Of a DNA stretch of 10,980 nt, positions 1-4,496 are shown piece after piece. The notes beneath the pieces are model-generated. The model was not told where the DNA came from. It was given only the letters and a program-made list of their open reading frames with translations, and made no database searches. Where the stretch lies: the NCBI GenBank assembly GCA_035646975.1, contig DASROJ010000235.1, forward strand, positions 1 to 10,980, in the 5' to 3' direction. The translations under genes were made by a program, and so were the position numbers. The stretch is from DASROJ01 sp035646975. GTDB lineage: Bacteria; Acidobacteriota; Polarisedimenticolia; JACPZX01; DASXTC01. Each line of letters begins with the position of its first letter. Position 1 is the first letter of the stretch.

Positions 1-2
1 GC

Positions 3-95
3 CTCGGCCTGCTCCAGAATCTGTACGATGAGGTGGCCGCAGAGGCCGCTAGGAAACCGGCAGCGGGTAAACCGCCGAAATCCTCTCGAGCCTGA
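3..95 (+). CDS. Possible C-terminal tail of an upstream gene (partial)
   Basis: An open frame enters from the left edge and ends at TGA 93-95. Its 30 visible residues look like a genuine protein end: an amphipathic stretch (LGLLQNLYDEVAAEAA) followed by a Lys/Pro/Ala-rich tail (RKPAAGKPPKSSRA). No domain can be recognised in so short a piece. If real, the gene converges on the minus-strand exonuclease and overlaps its last 47 bp, which is long for a tail-to-tail overlap. The alternative is a chance open frame antisense to the exonuclease. Sequence to the left of the window is needed to decide. Confidence 0.35.
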   Translation, partial: LGLLQNLYDEVAAEAARKPAAGKPPKSSRA

Positions 96-912
96 AGTTC
101 TTCAGGCCGCCATCCAGATGGCACTGAGCGATGAGCGAAGCCGCGGTGCCGTGCGCCATCATCGTGATCGGTGTGACGAGGCGCGGGCCCGAACCCTTCG
201 TGCCCCCCTGGTATTCGATCATGACCGGCGTGGCCGACCGCATCGCCTTGAGCAGCAGCACCGCACGCGCATCGACCAGGGGCAGCGAGGCCAGCATCCG
301 TTCGTCGATGCCGAGCCGCAGCTCCGAGCCGTTCATCCGGACCAGCTCATCCATCGCGATGTCCGGGGGCAGCTTCGAGAGAATCCGCAGGAACAGCTCC
401 TTGCACGTAAGAACGTCGGGCATGGCGCGGTGCGCCCGCCCCCTGGGTATCCCCAGCATTTCGGCCACCGTGCCGAGCCGGTAATTCGGCGCGCCGGGAA
501 AGACGGCCCGGGCGAGGGTGCAGGTGTCCAGGGCCAGGTTGCCCGCCGTGTCACCCGCCCGCATGACGGTCTGCGGGCCGTCGGCAAGGGTCATCCGTAC
601 GAGCGGGACCAGCAGCATCGAAACGTCATAGGGGGCGTTGTGCGCCACCAGCACGGCGCGGTCGACGAACCGGAGGAAATCCGGCAACACCTGCTGGATA
701 CGGGGCTTTCCCGCAACCATCTCGTCGGTGATTCCGTGGATGGCCGTCAGCTCGGGAGGGATCGGGATGCCCGGATCGACGAGCTGTTCGAATACGTCCA
801 ATTCCGAGCCGTCGCGACGAAACGCGACGGCGGCGATTTCCACGATTCGATCGCCAATGGGCGACAGCCCTGTGGTTTCCGTGTCGAAGGCGACGAACTT
901 CTCCGCGCTCAC
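49..912 (-). CDS. DEDDh 3'-5' exonuclease with C-terminal WYL-like domain
   Basis: This 287-residue protein starts at GTG. Residues 5-175 form a DnaQ-type exonuclease domain. The metal-binding DEDDh set is visible: D10 and E12 in FDTETTGL, D96 in HNAPYD, and H161 and D166 in HRAMPD. Such domains remove nucleotides from 3' ends and include the proofreading epsilon subunit of DNA polymerase III. A linker (176-215) leads to residues 217-283, which resemble a WYL domain: IEYQGG, then RLVTP, then FRLERI near the end. The WYL tripeptide itself is ASL here. WYL domains usually bind ligands or single-stranded nucleic acid in regulators and helicases, so here it may guide or regulate the nuclease (inference). 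No polymerase or helicase part is present, so it is not the classical dnaQ gene with certainty. GTG is the only workable start, because TAG lies four codons upstream in frame and the first catalytic Asp is residue 10. Confidence 0.9.
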   Translation of the reverse strand: MSAEKFVAFDTETTGLSPIGDRIVEIAAVAFRRDGSELDVFEQLVDPGIPIPPELTAIHGITDEMVAGKPRIQQVLPDFLRFVDRAVLVAHNAPYDVSMLLVPLVRMTLADGPQTVMRAGDTAGNLALDTCTLARAVFPGAPNYRLGTVAEMLGIPRGRAHRAMPDVLTCKELFLRILSKLPPDIAMDELVRMNGSELRLGIDERMLASLPLVDARAVLLLKAMRSATPVMIEYQGGTKGSGPRLVTPITMMAHGTAASLIAQCHLDGGLKNFRLERISAVYPLPVS

Positions 913-918
913 GGCATC

Positions 919-924
919 ATTCTA
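919..924 (-). promoter_or_regulatory. -10-like TAGAAT just upstream of the exonuclease start
   Basis: On the minus strand TAGAAT (5 of 6 consensus bases) ends 6 nt before the GTG start codon. Transcription starting about 7 nt downstream would begin at or next to the start codon, giving a leaderless mRNA. The nearest purine run (GGGGG) is 15 nt from the GTG, too far for a normal ribosome binding site. The overlapping A/T-rich element at 945-953 is an alternative promoter with a short leader. Confidence 0.4.
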
Positions 925-944
925 CTACCCCCGGCAGGTTCCGC

Positions 945-953
945 TGATATAAT
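945..953 (+). promoter_or_regulatory. Perfect extended -10 box (TGATATAAT)
   Basis: TG-A-TATAAT matches the sigma-70 extended -10 consensus exactly, in GC-rich surroundings. Read on the plus strand it points toward the hypothetical gene at 1109 and would give a leader of about 150 nt. There is no good -35 hexamer at 17 bp, which an extended -10 does not strictly need. The minus strand reads GATTATATCA over the same bases, a weaker -10 that could also serve the divergent exonuclease gene. Confidence 0.5.
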
Positions 954-989
954 CTCGAAGTGGCCCGGCTCATTGGCAGGATGGGTATC

Positions 990-1021
990 CCGGGTGGCGG
1001 ATTCAGTCTTCGTCCACCCGG
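990..1021. promoter_or_regulatory. Hairpin in the leader of the hypothetical gene
   Basis: CCGGGTGG (990-997) and CCACCCGG (1014-1021) form a perfect 8-bp inverted repeat around a 16-nt loop. It lies downstream of the extended -10 at 945-953 and upstream of a second promoter at 1036-1064. In a transcript from the first promoter it would fold in the 5' leader; in DNA it could be an operator. There is no T tract after it, so a classical terminator is unlikely. Confidence 0.4.
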
Positions 1022-1035
1022 TGGCGAGAATGCTC

Positions 1036-1064
1036 TTGGCCCGGGGGCCTGTACGCGCTAGGAT
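1036..1064 (+). promoter_or_regulatory. Sigma-70-like promoter for the hypothetical gene
   Basis: TTGGCC (-35, 4 of 6) and TAGGAT (-10, 4 of 6) are separated by exactly 17 bp. Transcription would start near 1071, giving a leader of about 38 nt that contains the ribosome binding site of the gene at 1109. It is the better-spaced of the two candidate promoters in this gap. Confidence 0.45.
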
Positions 1065-1108
1065 GGAGTCGCACTGGACGGCTGTCGATTCGCGGGAATG
1101 GAGAAGGA

Positions 1109-1483
1109 ATGCCAATTGAGATGAAGGGCGGGGCAAAGAAAGGCAAGAAGGATTACATCGACCGGCACAAGGTCGATCGGGTCGAGTTGTTCTGGCCCCA
1201 TCACGAGCCGCTCAACCCGGACGCCGATATCGCCGATATCATCGTCTACATGGAAGACGGCTCTCGCTATCGGGGCACGGTCACGACGCTCCAGTTCATC
1301 AAGGAAAGCATGGAGCGTGCGGCGCGGGAAGGCGGAGAGGTGGAGGGCGACTACTGGTTCGGCGACGCGATCATCATGAAGCGGATCGACGAATCGAAGC
1401 TCTCGACCATCGTCGAGGACATCATCGACTCATTCATGTTCGAGAAAGCCTTCCAGCGAGCCGAAGCCGGCAGCATGGCCTGA
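1109..1483 (+). CDS. Hypothetical protein, 124 residues
   Basis: I do not recognise this family. The N-terminus is basic (KGGAKKGKKDYIDRHK, 6-21). A compact alpha/beta-looking core follows, with short strands (VDRVELFW, ADIIVYMEDG, YRGTVTTLQFI), an acidic middle (EGGEVEGDYWFGDAIIM) and an amphipathic C-terminal helix (KLSTIVEDIIDSFMFEKAFQRAEA). It has no signal peptide, membrane segment or cysteine, so it is probably a small soluble cytoplasmic protein. GGAG lies 5 nt before this ATG; the in-frame ATG at 1121 has poorer spacing. Coding is supported by the ribosome binding site, the upstream promoters, and a stop codon embedded in an inverted repeat shared with the convergent rhodanese gene. 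A structure or homology search could reveal a known fold; I assign no function. Confidence 0.8.
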   Translation: MPIEMKGGAKKGKKDYIDRHKVDRVELFWPHHEPLNPDADIADIIVYMEDGSRYRGTVTTLQFIKESMERAAREGGEVEGDYWFGDAIIMKRIDESKLSTIVEDIIDSFMFEKAFQRAEAGSMA

Positions 1484-1506
1484 TCGGCGTCAAGGGTCCC
1501 GATCAG
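1480..1506. terminator. Inverted repeat between convergent genes, probable bidirectional terminator
   Basis: CTGATCGG (1480-1487) and CCGATCAG (1499-1506) are perfect 8-bp reverse complements around an 11-nt loop. The left arm contains the TGA of the plus-strand gene and the right arm contains the TGA of the minus-strand rhodanese gene. The symmetric position suggests a hairpin that ends transcription from both sides. It has no T tract on either side, so termination may be weak or the stem may mainly protect 3' ends. Confidence 0.5.
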
Positions 1507-1862
1507 CGGACCACCTTGCCGCCAGTCCTGACCCAGGCCTGGAACCCACCGATCATCGATTCGATGTTCTCGTAGCCCATCTGTTTCAGATTGTCGGCGA
1601 CGAGGGCGGATCGATTGCCGCCAGCGCAGTAACAGATGATGCGTGTCCGTGGGTCGGGGATCATCTGCGGGATTCCCATCTCGGCCACTCCCCGCGGGAT
1701 GTTGAGGGCGCCTTCGGCATGCCCCTGACGGAACTCGTCGGGCTCCCGGACGTCGACGATGGTGACACCGCCGCCCTGGATGGCCTGTGCCGCCGCCGCG
1801 GCGTCGATTTCCTTGATCCGGGTCTTCGATTCGGCCACGAGATCCATGAAGGTCTTAGGCAT
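1503..1862 (-). CDS. Single-domain rhodanese (sulfurtransferase)
   Basis: This 119-residue cytoplasmic protein is a single rhodanese domain, which moves sulfane sulfur through a cysteine persulfide. Visible family features are the strand and turn VTIVDVREPDEFRQGH (33-48), AEGALNIPRG (49-58), and the active-site loop CAGGNRSA with catalytic Cys79 and Arg84. GF-AW near the end (GGFQAWVRTGG) is also typical. The first 20 residues form a short extra helix. The gene starts 8 bp inside the end of the upstream di-iron oxygenase gene, with GAGG 9 nt before the ATG, so the two are very likely co-transcribed and translationally coupled. Its physiological sulfur acceptor is unknown. A role in iron-sulfur or thiol chemistry linked to the oxygenase is possible but is inference. 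Confidence 0.93.
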   Translation of the reverse strand: MPKTFMDLVAESKTRIKEIDAAAAAQAIQGGGVTIVDVREPDEFRQGHAEGALNIPRGVAEMGIPQMIPDPRTRIICYCAGGNRSALVADNLKQMGYENIESMIGGFQAWVRTGGKVVR

Positions 1863-2991
1863 GGCGGCGTGCCTCGCTGTTGGGATGCGACGACGGCGGC
1901 GCGATCCAGTCGTTGGTCTTGAAGATGCCCGCCAGAAGGGTCCGGTCCCGCTCGGTCGGCAGCGCCGCGGCCAGGTAGGCCGGGTAATCCGCCCTGTTCA
2001 TCGGCTCGCCTTCGAGCGAGTAGCACTCCTGCGCGTACTGCCCGATGGCGCGATTGAACTTCACGTCGGGGATCTTCAGCTTCGGCCCATCGGCCGGCAG
2101 CAGCGCATTGAGCGCGTTCACGTGGTTCGAGATGTCCTGCAGGTAGAGGGTCCTTGCATACTCGTTGAGCGTCGTGCGATCGGGAGACGCCGGGTTGATG
2201 TCCTCGTCGAACCGCCCCTTGATGCCCCACACGTAGGCCCACTCTGCGGACGACGAGCCGTCCACGCCGAACAGGTCGAACGCGGTCGGTATCCACTTGT
2301 TGAAATGACGCTGGATGACGTCGATGGGGATGATGCCGGCTTTCAGGATTCGCTTGAGCCCGGTGTGGCCCGTGCCGAGATGGAACGCCTCTTCCTTGAG
2401 CATCGGACCCATCGAAGCGGCCAGCGGCGCGAAGGCGGAGTGCGACAGCATCTTGAGCTGGAACTTGCCGTCTCGATCGATGAACTCGGTATAGGTATAG
2501 AAGTCCAGCCACGTGTCGACGTCGACATTGAACGACCCCAGCAACCGGGTGTTCTTCCAGGATCGGCGCTCGAGCTGTTTCTGAGCTTCGACCTTCCCCG
2601 AATAGCCGAAGTGGTTGACCAGGATGTGGCACATCTGCCATCCGTGCCGCATCTCCTCGCGCATCACCCTGACCAGCGACTGCAGGTCGTACTCGGACGG
2701 CGCGGTGGCGGCCAGCGTCCGCTGCTGCTCCACCGAGCCGAATTCGGTGTCGCCCTGGTAGACGATCATGTGCTGCAGCGCGTCGCGGATCCGCTGGTCG
2801 GGAACATCGAGCAGGCGCTTCCAGCGTTTCTCGCCCTTGTAGTCGCCGAAGAGGATTTCCTCTCCGGGCAGCTCGCCGTACTTGGCCTCGAACTTGAAGC
2901 CTTCCACCAGCTCGGTGGGAAAGCCGATTTCCTTCTGCCAGGCGTGAAAGTAATCGACCCAGTCATCGAAGGTGTTGATTCGGGACTGCAT
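1855..2991 (-). CDS. BoxB/PaaA-like di-iron (ferritin-like) oxygenase
   Basis: This 378-residue protein looks like the catalytic subunit of benzoyl-CoA or phenylacetyl-CoA epoxidases, ferritin-like proteins that use a di-iron centre and O2. Two E-x-x-H helices are clear: EEMRHGWQM (112-120; E113, H116) and KEEAFHLGTGH (199-209; E201, H204). Glu83 in GDTEFG is a candidate further ligand, and Asp159 or a nearby acid another. The helix after the first motif (ILVNHFG) and the LGSFNVDVDTWLDF stretch also fit BoxB. Known BoxB is about 470 residues, so this is a shorter relative. No reductase (BoxA), BoxC or CoA ligase gene is adjacent, so the substrate is open. I chose ATG 2991 because GGAGG lies 9 nt upstream and because the longer GTG frame (from 3054) would begin upstream of the likely -10 box. 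Confidence 0.85.
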   Translation of the reverse strand: MQSRINTFDDWVDYFHAWQKEIGFPTELVEGFKFEAKYGELPGEEILFGDYKGEKRWKRLLDVPDQRIRDALQHMIVYQGDTEFGSVEQQRTLAATAPSEYDLQSLVRVMREEMRHGWQMCHILVNHFGYSGKVEAQKQLERRSWKNTRLLGSFNVDVDTWLDFYTYTEFIDRDGKFQLKMLSHSAFAPLAASMGPMLKEEAFHLGTGHTGLKRILKAGIIPIDVIQRHFNKWIPTAFDLFGVDGSSSAEWAYVWGIKGRFDEDINPASPDRTTLNEYARTLYLQDISNHVNALNALLPADGPKLKIPDVKFNRAIGQYAQECYSLEGEPMNRADYPAYLAAALPTERDRTLLAGIFKTNDWIAPPSSHPNSEARRHA

Positions 2992-3000
2992 CCGGCGAAT

Positions 3001-3005
3001 CCTCC
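3001..3005 (-). promoter_or_regulatory. Ribosome binding site that fixes the di-iron oxygenase start
   Basis: GGAGG on the minus strand, 9 nt before ATG 2991. The same spacing is seen at the other SD-led minus-strand genes in the window. No such site precedes the alternative GTG at 3054. Confidence 0.6.
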
Positions 3006-3044
3006 AGAGGCGCTCTCGGCGTTCCTTGGGCAAAATGATGTGCA

Positions 3045-3053
3045 AGTCTAGCA
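3045..3053 (-). promoter_or_regulatory. Extended -10 (TGCTAGACT) for the oxygenase-rhodanese pair
   Basis: On the minus strand TG-C-TAGACT resembles an extended -10. Transcription would begin near 3038, giving a leader of about 46 nt before ATG 2991. The surrounding bases, TGTGCTAGACTT, nearly repeat those before the aconitase-family gene (TGTGTTAGACTT). No convincing -35 is visible. It lies in the gap after the ispH stop codon, so the pair could be expressed independently of ispH. Confidence 0.4.
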
Positions 3054-3096
3054 CAGACGGGGCGTTAACAGCGTGCGGGAGTCTTTCAGCGCCGTG

Positions 3097-4326
3097 TCAG
3101 ACGGCCACGTCCCCGGGAATGGATAGACCCCGGCACCGCAGCACCGCCTCGATCACCTCGCCGATCATGACGTTGGGGGTGGAGGCGCCGGCGGTCACGC
3201 CGACCGTGAGCTCTCCTTCGGGCAGCCAGCAGGTCGTCACCGTCTCTTCGCGCGAGCCGTAGGGCTTGTGGCGGATCGCATCCTTGCCCTGGATGCAGGC
3301 CGCCGAGTTGATGTGGTAGGTCGGGGCGCTGTGCCCGCCGATCGAGGCGAGGTGGTTCGTGTTGCTGCTGTTGTACCCGCCGATGATGACGAGCAGGTCG
3401 ACCCCCTCCTTGATGAGGCGCATGACGGCATCCTGACGGTCCTGCGTGGCGCTGCAGATCGTGTCGAACGAGCGGAACCGCTCGGCCATCTCGGCCTCAC
3501 CGTACCTATCAACCAGCGTCTTTCGCAGCCTGTGCGCGATCGCGAGGGACTCGGAGGACAGCATCGTGGTCTGGTTGGCCAGGCCGAGCCGATCCAGGTG
3601 GCGATCCGGGTCGAATCCGGGCGAAGCTCCCGCGCGGAATCTCGCGAGGAAACCGTCCCGGTCGACGAGCCCCTTGCCCGACTGTGTGATGTAATCGCAG
3701 ACGATCCCGGCTTCCTGCATGTCCCTGACGATCAGGAACCGGCCACCCGTGTACATCAGCGCCCGTGAGGCGGTGGCGCGTGTTTCCTCGTGCTCGTACT
3801 TGCCGTGGATGACCGAGGTGAATCCTTCCCGCGCGTACCGCTCGACATTCTTCCAGACGTTCAGCACGGAGCCGCAGGTCGTGTCGACGAGGATGCTGCC
3901 CCGCTTGCGCAGCGCGGCGAACACCGGCGCGGTGACGCCGAATGCGGGGAGGATCACCACGTCGGACGGGCCGAGATCCTTGGGCAACTCGTCGACCCGC
4001 CCCTGCGCCGCCAGGCTCGAGAGAAAGCGGATCCCCATCTCCCGCAGCCTTTCGTTGACGTGCGGGTTGTGGATGATTTCACCGGTGAGGAACACGCGCC
4101 GATCGGGAAACTTCTCCACCGTCTCGTAGGCGTACTCCACCGCCCGGTCGACCCCGTAGCAGAACCCGAACTCCTGCGCGAGCCGGATCGTCAGGTCGCC
4201 CGCTTTCAACAGGCCCTTGGCATCACGAAGCCTGTCGACCAGCGCGCTGTGGTAGTCGCGATGGAGGGTTCCTTCGATGGCGGCCTTCAGGCCGAATCCG
4301 CGCTGGTAGTAATCTTCGCCGGGCAA
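3097..4326 (-). CDS. ispH: 4-hydroxy-3-methylbut-2-enyl diphosphate reductase IspH (LytB)
   Basis: IspH carries out the last step of the MEP pathway, reducing HMBPP to IPP and DMAPP with a cytoplasmic [4Fe-4S] cluster. The three cluster cysteines are visible: Cys56 in EFGFCYGVDRA, Cys151 in VDTTCGSV and Cys291 in DTICSATQDRQ. Substrate-site motifs are GEIIHNPHV (82-90), HGKYEHEET (174-182), GGYNSSNTNHL and TAGASTPNVMI near the end. At 409 residues with an N-terminal extension (YYQRGFGLKAAIEG) it belongs to the long form also seen in cyanobacteria and plants, not the roughly 316-residue E. coli type. I chose TTG 4326, which has GGAGG 9 nt upstream. A TTG at 4350 is also in frame but has no ribosome binding site and sits on the likely -10 box. 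The gene diverges from the aconitase-family gene. Confidence 0.97.
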   Translation of the reverse strand: MPGEDYYQRGFGLKAAIEGTLHRDYHSALVDRLRDAKGLLKAGDLTIRLAQEFGFCYGVDRAVEYAYETVEKFPDRRVFLTGEIIHNPHVNERLREMGIRFLSSLAAQGRVDELPKDLGPSDVVILPAFGVTAPVFAALRKRGSILVDTTCGSVLNVWKNVERYAREGFTSVIHGKYEHEETRATASRALMYTGGRFLIVRDMQEAGIVCDYITQSGKGLVDRDGFLARFRAGASPGFDPDRHLDRLGLANQTTMLSSESLAIAHRLRKTLVDRYGEAEMAERFRSFDTICSATQDRQDAVMRLIKEGVDLLVIIGGYNSSNTNHLASIGGHSAPTYHINSAACIQGKDAIRHKPYGSREETVTTCWLPEGELTVGVTAGASTPNVMIGEVIEAVLRCRGLSIPGDVAV

Positions 4327-4335
4327 TTCCGTGTG

Positions 4336-4355
4336 CCTCCGTACGTTCAAGTATC
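4336..4355 (-). promoter_or_regulatory. ispH promoter (-10) and ribosome binding site
   Basis: On the minus strand a -10-like GATACT (4355-4350) is followed by GGAGG (4340-4336) and, 9 nt later, the TTG start at 4326. Transcription from this -10 would start near 4343 and leave a leader of about 17 nt that just contains the ribosome binding site. No clear -35 is seen. Confidence 0.4.
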
Positions 4356-4378
4356 AACGGTGTCATGGTAGCACGGTG

Positions 4379-4398
4379 GGGCGGGAGGCTGTCCGCCC
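4379..4398. promoter_or_regulatory. GC-rich hairpin between ispH and the aconitase-family gene
   Basis: GGGCGG (4379-4384) and CCGCCC (4393-4398) form a 6-bp inverted repeat with an 8-nt loop in the middle of the divergent intergenic region. It could be an operator for either gene, but short GC palindromes also arise by chance in such DNA. Confidence 0.25.
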
Positions 4399-4478
4399 GG
4401 GCATCGGCCAGGGTGGTCATTCCAGCGGCCGGATTGCCAGGAAGCCCGCCCCGACCCATTCTGCCCGGTTCTTCCCTG

Positions 4479-4487
4479 TGTTAGACT
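4479..4487 (+). promoter_or_regulatory. Extended -10 (TGTTAGACT) before the aconitase-family gene
   Basis: TG-T-TAGACT ends 9 nt before ATG 4497. Transcription would start at about 4494, so the mRNA would have almost no leader. No Shine-Dalgarno sequence precedes this ATG, which agrees with a leaderless or nearly leaderless start. There is no good -35. Confidence 0.4.
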
Positions 4488-4496
4488 TCGCGCATC

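Noticed and set aside
910..921. A three-codon reading frame, ATG ATG CCG TGA, whose stop overlaps the exonuclease GTG
   Set aside because: It is too short to judge and easily arises by chance. It lies between the putative -10 and the start codon, so it would not be on a leaderless transcript.
960..1060. A possible tRNA or other structured RNA gene suggested by GC-rich stems
   Set aside because: There is no T-loop sequence, no cloverleaf and no acceptor stem. Only one solid hairpin could be drawn.
28..1119. A 363-codon plus-strand open frame opposite the exonuclease
   Set aside because: It has an Arg/His/Gln-rich composition and no motifs, whereas the opposite strand carries a full DEDDh set. 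It also runs through the promoter region.
1759..3051. A 430-codon plus-strand open frame opposite the oxygenase and the rhodanese start
   Set aside because: It spans the junction of two convincing minus-strand genes and has no recognisable domain or ribosome binding site.
2992..3054. A 21-residue longer N-terminus for the oxygenase starting at GTG 3054
   Set aside because: It has no ribosome binding site, and the likely -10 box lies inside this stretch. ATG 2991 has GGAGG at 9 nt.
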